The notes under the pieces: generated by a model | What the model was told of the DNA's origin: nothing | The model's database searches: none | The model's input: only the letters and a program-made list of their open reading frames with translations | Assembly (NCBI GenBank): GCA_935421135.1 | Contig: OW285188.1 | Location: 7,792,733 to 7,856,732 of the forward strand | Length of the DNA: 64,000 nucleotides | Source: Bugulina stolonifera | Taxonomy: Eukaryota; Bryozoa; Gymnolaemata; Cheilostomatida; Bugulidae | Direction: 5' to 3' | Translations under genes and position numbers: made by a program | Shown: piece by piece, positions 39,634 to 52,980 of the stretch | How positions within the stretch are numbered: the stretch's first letter is position 1 | How the letters are laid out: each line of letters opens with the position of its first letter

Positions 39634-41899
39634 TCTCAGGCTGTAGGACCCTAACAGTGAGCTAGTCTTCGTTGCCTCTTTAGAATTAATATAATACAGT
39701 ATGAAACCCATTATTAGCTAATAATACTAACATTGAGATTATGGGATACATTACCCCCACCCCATATAATCTACCAGCACTAGTTGATGAACTCAGGCTA
39801 CTGACTGTTTACTGTAGAATAGAGTGCTGCCGATACACAACACTATATTATGTTGTAGGAGGCAGCACTCATAGTAGTATATATCTATGTAGTTATAGGA
39901 TATTCAACTCTAGTCTATTATAGATGATAATATAACACAATTTATAAGTATTGATATATTTTATACTGCCGACTGTTATACTACGAGCATAATACACAGT
40001 GTATGCCTGCACTGTATATTTATATGTATACAGACAGCACTGTATATGAACTAGTGTAATATCTATCTAGAACATACACTGTAGTTTAGTCTGGAACGTA
40101 TTCACTTCTTCCTTTAGTCTTCCTTTCTATGCAATAGATTACTATCTTGTAGGTAAGTTTTATAATAACGCTAAAGGTATATCTACATGGGGCCAACTTC
40201 AGCAAAAGCATGGCAGTTTTATCTGATAACAGTCTGTGGTCACGGAATGTTTCAAAAATAAGTGATATTTGATTGGACCATGCATTATACGTAGATGTTT
40301 GTATTTTTCCATCAAAACTTAATCGCTCAACTTCGTTCATTATCTTATTGAGCATGTTGCTTTTTTCACAATCCAAGACTTTAATTATATTTAATATTGT
40401 AAAATTTTAAATAATAAGTTACAAAATAAAATATTTTATAACTTCAACATAAGAATTTCAATCATATTCCTATAAATTAGTATCAAAAAATAATTATTTT
40501 GATTATGTTAAAATTTAAATTCATTTCCATGATGAAAATAATATAGTACTCAATACCATTACTACTCTATTAGCACATACATAGAAAGCAGTTCACAGAC
40601 TAGTATACTAATGATAATCATGCTAAACCCAGAGTTGATGAAGCCCCATCATGTTGGCAGTTGGCAAATCTGTCAGTCCAATCAATAGTTGACTTGCATA
40701 CAACTGAATATGCTCATAAATGTTAACATGAGCCCCATTGGCCACACAGTAGGTTGTACCTTTATACATACTAATAGTTTTAAACCATTTTATCTGATGG
40801 GTGTTTTTTTAATACGAAACTGTTAGTAATAAAGTGGTTTTGGACACTTTGGTTTCATTCTGATACTAATTAATAGTTATAGTTTTACCAAACCCATACT
40901 ACCTTGTTACCTTTTTGGTATCTATTAAACACTTAACTTACATTTATTAAAGGTACATTATGTTTAATGCATTTATAGTATGTGATATACACACGCAGTG
41001 CTTAATACATCTGTGTAATATACATGTACATTGTGCATTGTGATGTCATATACATCTATAATACAGGTACATGTTGTATATGCGAACTACATACACATGT
41101 ACGAGTATATACATTGTATATTAGTAATATACTATATGTACATGTATATACAGTACATGTTATGTAATAATACATATTACTGTATTATATATAATATGTA
41201 TTATACTTCATATAGATGTACATTATCTACACCATGTAGCCTATACACATAGTGTAATTATAAAGATAGAGATGGTGATATTCTAGTAGTAAACCAACAT
41301 TCTTGGTACTGGATGTTGATGCCTACTGCTTATCCATACTGCAGGCATGTTATAGTCGGTACATGTACATTACCAACTGTATAGCTAGTCTAACACTATA
41401 CAATACATACAGGTAGTTAGACAGCCAGCCGTGTATTTATAGAATTTCTTTTTCAAACTTTATTTAACATCTTATTATCTGATGGTTATAAAAAGTCCAT
41501 TATGTAAATCAAAGACTTCCAGTTGTGTTATTAGTTGTATCTTTTATTAATCAGTCTAGGGCAAGCCCACCTTAGCGTACATGTAGGTACTCTTATACTA
41601 TGTACATTGTATATTTTAAATCATAGCACTAGATTTACAAAACAGAATTTACAAAATTAAGGGTGGTATTTATATACCCCATGTAACATTTCAGTTGTTA
41701 TAATGAATTCAGGGTGTTACCACTATCAGGTTTAATTATGCTATCGCCATGGTGATTGCATCTAAAAGACGTAATTTGTTACTATAGGAAAAGGTTTATA
41801 AGTAGATACACACTAATGATATAATTAGAGCTGTTAGAGACACTCCAGGTAGAGATACCCACCATCCTACTGTATAACTCTGTATATCCAGCTCTCACC
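39634..41899. other. Intergenic region after OPLAH
   Basis: It holds the OPLAH 3' UTR, a hairpin at 39822-39870 and an AT-rich tract rich in TACATGTA. A minus-strand frame at 40086-40376 (96 residues) has balanced composition but no recognised homologue and no clear splice context. No other gene is seen. Confidence 0.4.
39822..39870 (+). other. Hairpin in the OPLAH 3' region
   Basis: GAGTGCTGCC at 39822 pairs with GGCAGCACTC at 39861. Inside, ACAACA pairs with TGTTGT around a short AT loop. Weaker pairing extends outside (TACTGTAGAAT side with ATAGTAGTA side). It could be a precursor hairpin or simply a small inverted repeat. Confidence 0.45.
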
Positions 41900-44800
41900 A
41901 TGTTCTCTCTATCTCTGATACTTCTGCTGGCTGTAAGCATAGCTTCAGGTAAGTACACTTACATGTATATGCTTGTCTATTTAGCTGTTTATTACCAAAA
42001 TGATTGTGGAATAAGCATGAGTTAATGAAACTATCCTTTGGAAATATTCAGTTTTAAATTTTTCATTTCAAAACATCAACTTACATGATGTGTTTTAATT
42101 GGAATAGAAGACCTATGCTGTATAATTGTATTGTGTATATCAAATGTTGTTTTATACATAAAGACTAAATTCTTGTGTCAATATATCTTTTGCTGACTTA
42201 GTGTGCATAATAGGACATGGTTGAAGATGTATCATAGTTGTAGAAAGAAAATTTGCAAAATGGAGTTGAGTAGAAGTACCCGCACATATTGGGCACATTG
42301 ACATATTATGGGGGTTGGTGGTCTTTGTTAAGTGAAGATAACTCCAAAATGTATCTGTCATTCTTTACTTGAGTTTCCCTGTATTTCAGCCAAAGAGGTG
42401 AATGTGCCGAGAGTGTTGTTTAGCAAGCAGAGTCACTGTGCAGGTACAGATATGAGGTTGAGCTGTGCTGACGATGGGGAACCATTCGGTGAATACAGAC
42501 TCAAGTCTCTCTCTGTCACACTCTACACATCTGACTCCCCCAAGTAAGATTACACTGTTAAATAATTATGTACAGTACATGACTTGTATACATTAATAAT
42601 AATATCCGTGGTGCCAAACAATTCTTTAACGTGGCTGCCCAACAGCAGAGCTAATTGAGGGACCATTACGGCTTTACGGCTTCTAGAGCTGGATATTATT
42701 ATAGGAAAACCTTCGGGGCGACCTTCAGGCCATTGGCGGGACTTGAACCCATGTCCTTGTAGATAACTTGTGTCATTGCTGCAAAACCAAAGTGACTAGT
42801 GCTAGACCATTCAGCTACCAACATGTGTATAAGTTATATAATAAACTGTATGTGCATGTACCTACACATGTATTGTATGTATAGTGATAAAAGGTGCTAC
42901 TAAATTGTAAAAATTGTCAGTAAACGAGTAATATATCTATAATCATAATATACAGAGTGTACACAATGCAAAGAATAGTAAAGCCTAACATATGTCGAAT
43001 CATAATAATGCTACGGCCATTGAACTATGGGCACTCATAGGCTATTGAGAGAGGAACAGAAATAGAGAGAGGACAACTTCTTATTATGGGCAATATCTTA
43101 TGGATAGATCCCATCATCCTTCAAAATGCTGCATTGAATAAAAATTGGTACATGCATTCTACATACATGTATAATACATGCAAGTATTATATACATGTAA
43201 ATGTATCATTGTAGGACACTGTGCAAATCAAGACAAGTGTTTAATGCTAAAGGACAGGTGTGCACTGTGGACCCTGCAGGTAGATTCTCTGCTCTGAATG
43301 AGGTCATATCTAAACAGTGTACTGACCAGAGAGAGTGCTTTGTCAGGCTACCATCTCCTCAACAGCTGCAGTGTGGGGACAAATCCTACTTCTATGGAGC
43401 AGAAATACAGTTTCAGTGCTCAGGTATGTGTTTATGCCTACTCTCATTTTATTTAAAAAATATGTCTAATATTACCTCATAAAAATACTCAAAAACAATA
43501 TTTTTACATCAAAAGCTGCAATGTCTACTCAATGCCGTTATATGATGCCATTTCTAGTTTTCTGCCCAAATTGGCTTAACTGAACCCAAATCCCAAACCA
43601 TACAGTTTTCATCAAGAGAAAAAACAATAGAACAACAAGGCCATGGACTACCTCTGTATTACTATCTTGATGTTTCAGTTCGGTTATCAGTATTGTTTAT
43701 ATATGTTAATATTATGTATGACAAAAAACTAAGTATGACAAATTATGCACTAATAATAGAAGTGCAGTGTACTATATACAGTGTATATATTCATAAACGC
43801 ACGGGTTTCCAGTGGATGATGCATACCTGGGGTGTGTCTGTAGTATAGGTTGGTAACCGGTGTAGAGACAGACCACGGCAAGTGTGTGGTAGTTATAGCA
43901 ACACCTTACTCTCTGTGTGCTGGGGTTGTCATGCTGACACACTTGACAGCGCCTCACATCCTGTAGCACATGGTATCAATAATAATATCCTATATAATAT
44001 ATCAATACATGTTAGTATATAAATATAACAACGTACGTGTACATGTACATATTCTGGCAATATGGCTTGAATATTGCAATATGAGATGAAGTACATTAAC
44101 CATTACCAGATACTCGATGGTTCCAGGTGTTGAGGAATATGTATCTGTATGGCACTAATGGTAAGGGCTAAAAGGGGTATCAACCAATCAGCTATTAGAC
44201 AGTCACAACGTAGCTTTCTGCGTAGATAATAGGCAGCGTAGATAATAGGCAGCGTAGATAATAGGCAGCGTTTTACTTAGTAGCTTACTAGATATAAGGC
44301 TGTGTCCATGTATTTTATTGTAGAATTATAATAATATAAAAAATTAAAGTACTAATAATATTAGTCCGCTTTAACACATAAATGTGAAGTCATTACCTTT
44401 TAAATTTTGGTGTAATTTTACTGGACCGAAAATTTAATGGAAGTTTCATATTTTAATTCAAGAATGGGTAAAGCACTGCTTGTTCTAGCAGGGTGGGCAG
44501 GCACCTGTTCCTAGTAGAGGGCATGCTAAAATAGAACACGGTATTACCATTAATTCACTTTGTTCCCACTTTGTTCATTTTGTCTATAAATAGCACACAT
44601 TGGTGCTATTTATAGACAAAGTTATACCTAATTTTATAAACTTTTATCAGTGACGTAGAGGAAGCTATATAATACCAAGTGTCCACCAAGTATGGTTCAT
44701 ATATTATACGATAATGAGCTGATAAGCCTATTGGGCTATACCATAACAAATTGCACGTTGTGTTTGATTTGGGAGTTGCCACCACAGATATATTCCAACA

Positions 44801-45847
44801 CTTCCTAATTGGGTCTATAGCCCCACCCTCTCTGATATACACCTGTCTGACATTAAATATGAAGATAATTATACAGTTTAAACATAATTTACTGCATAAT
44901 TTGATAGAAATTATCTTTTAATAAAAGATAAATGCGTAATAGTCTATTTGTTATTGGTTTGTTGCAATACAATCTAACCATAATTATTCACATGTACTTC
45001 TCCTAAAATTGCTAAAGTTTATAGCTTGTCGCCTCTAGAGCTAACACATAATATTATGACTTGTATAATACATGTACAAGTATAATATACTTAAAGATCA
45101 CAGGCGTACATGTAATTTTATTGCTTATTAAAGATACAGAATATTGTGAACTGATGTACATGTATATCTGATGGTTTGTATCTGTAATTTAGTTGTCCAT
45201 CTTTTGTGCAAATATGGAATTGTCTTCTCATGCTTCAAGTATTATTATTTTATTAAAAGTTTTTCTCCAATGTTGTTTGTACAGAGCCAACGAGGAAGAA
45301 TCTGAGAATGGTGAATGAAAAGGAGTCCGCTAAACCTTCTAAGGGACAGCTGAGCATAATTCGCCAGCGTAGGGCCGCCTCCAAAGAAAGCTTCGATCAA
45401 AATAGTCGCCAGAGTGTTGACAAGCCGGGTCTCAACAGTCACCAAGATAAAAACGATCACAATGACTTAAATAGCAGACAGAATACAAATGGTCCCGACT
45501 TTAACAGCGGACAAAATACCCCTGATAACAACTTCAACAGCAGAGAACACAAGCATGGTAAGAATGATATCAACTCCAGAGAGAGTCACAAAAAGAACGA
45601 CTTCCACTCTATGGAGAAAAGCGGGGACACTAGTAGAAACTCCCCAAATGACCACAATGACTCATATGAACAAAGGCAAGGAGGCAAACGACGCGGTAGT
45701 GGCAGACGCAGTGGTGGCGGAAAGAGAGTTATTACCTCATACACCAAAGATGGTCGACCTATTTATAGCGGTTTGAACTCCGGAAGTCATACTGGAGCTG
45801 TGATTAGTGTGGTGTCAGCAATGTATTTAGTGCTACTTTTACTTTAA
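41900..45847 (+). CDS. Secreted eight-cysteine (SUEL-lectin-like) protein with repeat stalk and GPI-like tail
   Basis: Four exons, 41900-41948, 42390-42543, 43215-43423 and 45285-45847, join in matching phases to give 324 residues. Exon 1 encodes a signal peptide (FSLSLILLLAVSIA). Residues 33-136 hold eight cysteines (33, 42, 71, 84, 103, 109, 121, 136) with aromatic and Gly spacing resembling a galactose/rhamnose-binding SUEL lectin domain. The similarity is in pattern only and the usual YGR motif is not clear. Exon 4 starts with a basic linker, followed by about six repeats of 11-12 residues built on (D/N)(F/L/I)NSR(Q/E), rich in Asn, His and Lys. An Arg/Gly-rich stretch follows, and the C-terminus (AVISVVSAMYLVLLLL) is hydrophobic and ends the protein, as in GPI signals. 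It is probably a cell-surface recognition protein. AATAAA lies at 46115. Confidence 0.8.
42606..42822 (-). mobile_element. tRNA-derived SINE (family D)
   Basis: Read on the minus strand it has TGGTAGCTGAATGGTCTAGC (A box) near 42820 and GGGTTCAAGTCCC (B box) near 42740, followed by a GC-richer body. It lies in intron 2 of the eight-cysteine protein gene, antisense to it. Confidence 0.6.
44220..44270. repeat. 16-bp tandem repeat, 3 copies
   Basis: Three exact copies of GCGTAGATAATAGGCA in intron 3 of the eight-cysteine protein gene. Confidence 0.9.
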
Positions 45848-47834
45848 TTGTTTAAAACAAAAAAAGTAAAGTCTGGTTAGATCTCTGATGATTCATTTAT
45901 TTTACATTTTAGATTCGCTTCTAACTGATATTAATAGCTTTTATACACTTGCATATACATATTGTACTCGACATATTTTGTAGTAGTCAAATGTCATTCC
46001 ATTTATTTATTGTCTGACTTTACAATTGAATTGGTTATGGTGAAGCAGTCTACCACATTCTCTCATGCTGCAACACCTATATGTAGTCCTTATTTTACAT
46101 GAATGCATGGATAGAATAAAGTGCATTAAGAAGACAACTCCTGTTATATTTGCTTTATTGGTTTTTATCTGTTGAATGAACCCATTCCATGATACATGAT
46201 CAAGTGGTGTATAATTGTTATATAGATATATAAATGTGGGACCGCAGATGAATAACTATTAACAAATAACTGTAACAATTCAATAATGTACATAGTTCTA
46301 TTTAACGCTCAAACTTCATTTTTGAAAGCTTTGCTTAGTTCAGTGGCAATCATAAGTTATCTATTCTGTTGAGAAGTTGTGCTCTCTCTTTTCCCTCTTG
46401 TTCTGTCGAGTGTGATGCAGTCTATTAGCCACTATTAGCCACATTCTCTCATGCTGTAACACTTATAATATGTAGTCATCAGTTTACATGGAAGTATGGA
46501 TAGAATGAAGCGCATTAAGAAGACAACTCCAGTTATGTTTGCTTTGTTGGTGTTTATTTTTAAACGTTTTATTGAGCTCAGTGGCAATCATAAGCTATCT
46601 ATTATGTCGAGAAGTTGTCCACTCTCTTTTCATTCCTGTTCCTCCAGCGTGTGATGCCTTTCTAAACTTTACTTGCCAAATAATCTATATTGATATTGAC
46701 AAATAATGTGTGTAAATTCTACAGTGATTTTCCACCTATTATCAAGAGAAAAGAAAGATAAAGGGAGGACAAATCTGCATAGAAATTAGTACCCTTAGAG
46801 TATAATTATGATTTGTATCTTGTGTTGGTTGCACTGTGCTGTATATAAATGCATGCTTCATCAACAATGCTGTATTACCTCTCCTTTAGGTCTTGATTTA
46901 TAGTTGAGACAAAGTAGAGTTTTTCAAAACATGTTTGTTTAAACCTATGCATATTTTTGTGAAGAACCAACAGTGGTTCGGCTTTGGTACCCAGAAGAGG
47001 CCGGAAGTACTTTCTCATATACAAGTAAAGCGCATTTTGTATGTGCAATGCAGTTCGGTTGTTACGGAGCAAGCAATGATGCCACTTCTGTTGAGCTTAT
47101 ACATGTATTCTGGAGTTGTAGATTCTATCTAGTAGTCTCTTAGCCTAAGTTCTTACAGGAACTGCAGCCAGAGCAGCTAGGGTAGTATCGCACAGATGAA
47201 CACATGAGCAGCAAGGAACACTCAGACCTACGGGTCTTAAAAATCACAAGTACATGTAGCTACTTGGGCTAGTCAACACTTGGTCGTTGTCACTCAGTAC
47301 ATGCACATGTAATAAAAGGGTAAGGTCGATAGACCACTCTTGGCCCCCCTCAGTGTGCTAGGGTTACTACAATATTGGACTGCTACATGATGACTTGGAA
47401 AGGTAGACAGGAATGCCAGTATGGTGCATGTAGCTGACACGGTGGAAACCGGGCTGTTGGCTAGTGCATGAGTCAACTGGGACTCATGAGCTTTCAATGA
47501 GAAACTACAGAGAAGTGTAATGACAGGCCCTTGGAACTTGTATAAATCTACAACCCATGGAACATTTCTCTTGTATACAGTATGCATGTACATGAGTCAA
47601 TTAGATGTAATCAGACACATTCAGTGCCAATGCAAATTTGTATAATAGCAAGTTTGACGCTTCACGTGTCTGAGTAAGAGTACCTTTTATATATTGGCTC
47701 TTTTGAAAAAGCCAGAAAACCTGTTCTCTTTTATTAGTGAACTTTTATTCATTTTACTCGTTATATTATTGTATTAGTATTATTTTGTGAGTTGCTGGAA
47801 GTCTTGTGTGAAAAAAAGTCAAAAAACAAGATTT
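45848..47834. other. 3' region and duplicated intergenic segment
   Basis: It contains the 3' UTR of the eight-cysteine protein with AATAAA at 46115. An imperfect duplication follows: bases near 46045-46170 resemble 46418-46555, and 46341-46395 resemble 46580-46632. The second pair contains GAGAAGTTGT and CTCTCTTTT. No gene is seen. Confidence 0.5.
46115..46120 (+). promoter_or_regulatory. Candidate polyadenylation signal
   Basis: AATAAA lies about 270 nt after the stop of the eight-cysteine protein gene. Confidence 0.45.
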
Positions 47835-47906
47835 GACCCCGCCAGGACTCGAACCTGGAATCTCCTGATTCGTAGTCAGGCGCCTTATCCATTGGGCCAC
47901 GAGGCC
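47835..47906 (-). tRNA. tRNA-Arg (anticodon ACG)
   Basis: The 72-nt minus-strand sequence folds into a full cloverleaf. Acceptor stem GGCCTCG pairs with CGGGGTC (two G-U pairs). Anticodon stem CCTGA/TCAGG encloses the loop CTACGAA, so the anticodon is ACG (read as ICG). T stem CCAGG/CCTGG encloses TTCGAGT. A T-rich Pol III stop (TTTTTT) follows about 7 nt downstream. CCA is not encoded, as expected in a eukaryote. Confidence 0.95.
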
Positions 47907-48646
47907 ATCTGGAAAGCGAATAGCTTAGTAGTCTATTTAACCACGAATTATATTTGGAAACGACGTACCAAGTTCCTTTCTTTATGTGTAGTTTCCGCTA
48001 TTTCATAAAACTAAACCTGAATTTAGTAATTATTCCTATTTTTTTGTTGTATAAATTTCGAATTATCTACTTTATTTACTTATCAGTTATAATTATTAAT
48101 TTTTAGTTTATATCACTAGGATAATAAATATGAATAATTAATAAAAATTATACATATATATTAATATAGTATTAAAGTATAGTTAATGTTTAATAATTGG
48201 ATAATTCCTATTTAATTTTTATTTTATTTTATTTTCGAAGCTTTAGTTGCAGTTTGAAGATGAAACAAAGCTATAGGCTTTTATTTATATACGTGTATAT
48301 ATAGTAAATCAAAGGTTTTAGTAACTCTTACTTATTCCAAGCACCCAAAGTTAAGTAAGCCTACAGACTCAAGAGTACTGAACATGCAGCATGAGTTCAT
48401 ACGACAACTGTTACTGTATATAAAATAATTATAATATAAAATAATATAAATATAACTAATTACTAAAGTTATGAAAACAGTAACAGTAACTTTTATTATT
48501 CTTAATTTTTATTCTATGCTATTTAGAAATGATTTTAAATGATTGTGTCTATGTTTTTGTTGTTTTCTCTTTAGATTTTCTTTATAGTCTCCCCAAGAAG
48601 ATCAGAAAAATTCCAAATTCCATTTATATATCTCAAGCCAATACAG
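47907..48646. other. Intergenic AT-rich region
   Basis: AT-rich DNA between the tRNA and the next plus-strand gene. The end may hold the promoter and a spliced 5' UTR (acceptor-like TTTATAG at 48585-48591). No gene is seen. Confidence 0.35.
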
Positions 48647-51600
48647 ATGTCTACAACGTTAAGACTGCCCCTCATGATGTTTGGTGATGTATCCCTCAGA
48701 GTAATCATCATCAAGGGTTAGTTAATTGTGATGACATTTAATATTGTATAATAGCTATAACACAATTGACGACATGCACTGAGAATAGTGACTGATATGT
48801 GATTATACAATTTATTATGATAGAATGGAATGTATATAAATAGAGGTCTAATTGGCCCAATAACTATTGACTTTATTAATGCTATAGTGTTTACTGCTCG
48901 TACGCGTATCTGAACATTAATATGAACATATCTAACCTTATTACTTGCAATGCTCTACCAGATTTGGGACAAGGAAACTACAAGATTATACATACACAGC
49001 CGAGAGTGGTTAGAGAGACTGGTCTGCAGATAGATGAGATGCCGATATTTCTGGCTAGGGACGTGTGTAGGCTGATAGATGACCAGAGCAGGGGAAGTGG
49101 AGTGATGACAAGGTTCACCAGGAAGATGCACAACTATAGGCTTAACACTAAGGTCCATTTCAAAGGTGTGTCCGCTGTTCATATCATTCATTACCAATGT
49201 TAGTGCTGCGATTTTCTATGATTTTGGCGTTTTCAAATAATTTTCTTGTAGCAATAAGTGCAAAACTTTATAAAAGACACTGAAGAAAATATTTTTATGA
49301 AGTTGCCTGCTCTTTTTTATGGTTTCTCGCCCATAGATGTACAATGTACATGTATGACGTTGAAAAATAGCTGCATAACTGGGAAAAATGTTTGCAATGT
49401 AACAAAAAATCTGAAAAGTTAATATTTTCCCAAGTTTTTAGGGAACTGCTTCATTCCCAAATTATTAGCATAGCAAACTACTCACCAGTTTGAATAAACC
49501 TACTCTATACAAACTATCAGATGCTGGACAAACCAGCTCATTTGCATGATATTTCTTTGTATTTACTATATTTTCATATGGTGTGTGTATTGTGTATTGA
49601 CTATGTTCTTTGCTATTGTAGTCTATCTTATACAATGTGTTGTAGATATTGCTGTTGATGGGATAAATAACAGCTCAGTCATCAACTTTGTATCAATCGC
49701 AGCCGTATATATGGCCCTGTTTACTGGCTCTAATACGCAGGTACAGAAACTGTTAGCTCCATCTCTTATGGTATGTATACACTGATAGTCGTAATATGTC
49801 TACTGCTAGATGCACACTCTTTTGGAAACTATTTCAGAATAATATTGAATCACTGTAAGGGTGAAATGCCTGTAATTTTGCGGTTTGTTGAAGGGATAAA
49901 TCCCATGTGTTTTAGTATGATAAGTTTCTGTCGTGTTCCCAGCCTAATGACTCAAGATCTTCAAACTAAAATACATAAAATAGTCTCTGTTTTTACTGTG
50001 CTTAGAGTACAGTAATATTAGTGGAATGTCTGAGGGTTTGTAGCGTTGTACAGGAGTTATACCCTCTTACCTCCATGAGTAAGGTCTCTTTATTCACATC
50101 TTACTGTTTATTATTAATGTCATTTGGCACGTTCGCAGGGAATGTGGGAGGCTCACTGTGATAAACAGCTGCCGGAGAACTTGCACTATTTGACAGGCGA
50201 TGATGATGATGACAGGCAGACAGACTTTAATGTATGTAATATGTATGATGTACTGCTACAATAAGTGCAATACATACATTTACTACTCCTGTGTAATGTA
50301 TATTGTATTTTCCACATACATGTACATGTACTGTAATACTCTTGATAGTTCTATTGACAATTTTAGTGTGGTTCTACTTTCAATGTGAACAGGACTAAAC
50401 TATTTGATGAACTACTGAAGTGTGTTGACAGTTGTGGTGAGGAGATAGAGTATACAACTGATTTAAGGTAAGGAGTTACCCTGTATATACATGCAGTGTA
50501 ATAGACTAATAGCATGTATATCTTGTTCACACTTTGTTGTTAGGTTCTATAAAATCTGTTTCCCAATGTAGCCTTGACCTCTGTTCTGATCTTTTGGTCA
50601 CTGCTAGAGAGGTTCCTTAGCTTCCAAACATGTTCCGCTATTTACAATGGAAGCTGGCTATGAATCTGTTGTACTAGAAAGAAAAATTATATCATGTAAA
50701 GAATCTAGCCAGTTTTAAAACAATTGGAAAGGTGTATGCAATCCTGGCAAAATGGAGGAAATAAAAAAGGGAAGACAACTTCTTATTTATTCATCTGTTT
50801 ATAAGCCATGAGCACTCAAGGTATTTTTTATAATGTGGAGTTGTCAATACCTTACTCGCTACAGTCAGTGTCTATAACATAATATTAGCTTGTGCAGTAC
50901 ATCACTCTTTTGGTTATAGACATTTTTGAGAATTGAACTTTTCAATCAGTTTTATCGTTACAGCCAATAGCTAATGAGTCTCATGTTCTAAACATATACT
51001 TGTGCAATCTGTTACTGGGTTTATTTGATGTACATTGCATGACCTAGTCCATGTTCCACACTGCACATATAGTGTAGGCCTACAATCATGTACACGATCA
51101 TGTATAATAGTTATAATTTTGAAGTTGCCCTCTCCTATTATTTTACTTTAATGGGAAGACAACTTTGATATAGTGTTCATAGCTTATATTATTATACATG
51201 TATATATTCATAATGGATAGCATGGTGTTAATACATACTCATATGGTGTTGGTCTACTCTGATATTCTACTGGATAGATATACTATATTATAATGGAGGT
51301 TCAGTTTGTTATACTTGTTGTACATGCAATGTGTACATTTAGTCAGTCAGCATATGAATGTACAAGGAATGTCTACTATATTGTTATCAGTGTACTGTTG
51401 TGTGCTGTGATACCTAACATAGGCTAATCATCATGTTTAGCTAATGTTTGCATTGCAATCTATTAACCTGCAATTCATATAAACTATCAATACATCAACA
51501 GTATTGTATTGCATAGAGAGAATATGCATATGATTCTGTGTTATATGTAGAGTTTGCAATATTGTACAATATACTGTATATAGTGCCAAGTCTCACTGTA

Positions 51601-52188
51601 TAGTACCAGGTCTCACTGTATAGTACCAGGTCTCACTGTATAGTGCCAGGTTTCACTGTATAGTTACAGATCGCCCTGATTTGTTGTAGAAGTCTACTCA
51701 ATAGTTACCGGAGCCTCTGTTTGAAACTAGAAACTCGAGAGTTTAGTGAAGTTTTACGGAAAGAAGAAGAGCTAATACAATCACTAATTAGCCATGACTG
51801 TCTCCAGGCTCCAGGTATAAAGGAGGCAATGGTAGAAGCAGCCAGTGGCTGGATTGGTGACGAGTTCAGACACCTGAGGTCATCCATACAGCAGCGGGTT
51901 AACAAGTTTAAAGCTGATAATATTAAAAGTATGGGTAAGCTGCCTTCTTCCCAAGAGACATGCAATATCTTCCCTAAGGCTATGATAGTGCTATTTGAAC
52001 ACTGGTTATCTTCTTACAATGACCTTGCAGGGTCAGCGGACTATGATGAACCAAATAGCAAAAGACCGAGAACAAGTGAAATCAATATTTATCCATTTAT
52101 TCAACTTTTATTAGAATTTGCCAACAACACTTTAATATCAGGTGTGGCTCATGTTGTATACACTCAGCTGTTGAAGGACCCCACTTAG
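48647..52188 (+). CDS. Unrecognised protein, 360 aa, six exons
   Basis: Exons 48647-48683, 48962-49165, 49622-49770, 50139-50231, 50367-50467 and 51690-52188 join in matching phases. The first exon is uncertain: its donor is weak (G then GTGATG), and a start at 48922 that reads through the acceptor is an alternative. Exons 2-6 are solid. I do not recognise the family. The part from LARDVCRLIDD to AVDGINNSSVINFVSIAAVY resembles in layout the BH3-to-BH1 stretch of Bcl-2 proteins (amphipathic helix, then DGIN before a hydrophobic helix). The diagnostic NWGR is not present and the C-terminal 165 residues do not fit that family. The last exon is helical, with SKRPRTSE as a possible basic nuclear signal near the end. 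AATAAA lies at 52440. Confidence 0.75.
51581..51664. repeat. 20-bp tandem repeat, 4 copies
   Basis: About four copies of TAGTACCAGGTCTCACTGTA, ending about 25 bp before the last exon acceptor of the unrecognised gene. Confidence 0.85.
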
Positions 52189-52980
52189 TATGGCCCTCGT
52201 CACATTAGGTCTAGCCCTTTATAACTTGGCCCAGTAACAGTATCCGCCCCACACATTGTATATATACTGATTGATGTATATAAATGTATGTAAATGTATA
52301 TACATGTGAATCATTGTGTATTATAGGCATAAGTATAATAATTATAGTAGATTAAAATTTATATTTTGGCATATTTTATAAAAAAATGCAATATTAATAA
52401 CCATGTTGCATATGATCAGTTTTACGTACATGTATATATAATAAATTATTGTAGTATAATGGGGTAAAACAACCTTCAACTATGTGAAGATACATGTACA
52501 AAAGAGATTATTATCTGCCTATCATATTACAGTACAACACATGCCTAGCTTACAGAAGTAAACATGATGATGAAATATAAAACTATAGAAAACTAGTAGG
52601 CATGAAATATGGGTAATAGAGTATTAGGTGGACCGTGGATACAGAACTCTAGTAAGAATAGTTTGCTCAGTAATGGGCATAGCAAAATGAGAGGTATTAG
52701 TAGAGAAATATGCTATCACTGTGTATATAAAATAAGGGTATGCCTGTAACGGTGCTTACTTAGATAACAGGGACACAGGCTATGTACTCTTTAAACATAG
52801 ATACAAGGGCTAAGCATAGCCTTTGCAACTGCATATGAAGATTACATAGCCTGTGCACCTGTGTTTAGAGAGTACATAGCCTGCTTTTAGCCAGTGTATA
52901 TCATGTAGTCTGTGACTCTGTATATCATGTAGCCTGTGACTCTGTATATAGCCTGTGATATTGCTGTGATCATGTCATTC
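52189..52980. other. Shared 3' intergenic region of two convergent genes
   Basis: The plus-strand gene ends at 52188 and the minus-strand light chain at 52981. AATAAA for the former is at 52440. Near 52855-52960 there are short repeats of ATAGCCTGTG and GACTCTGTATAT. No gene is seen. Confidence 0.5.
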
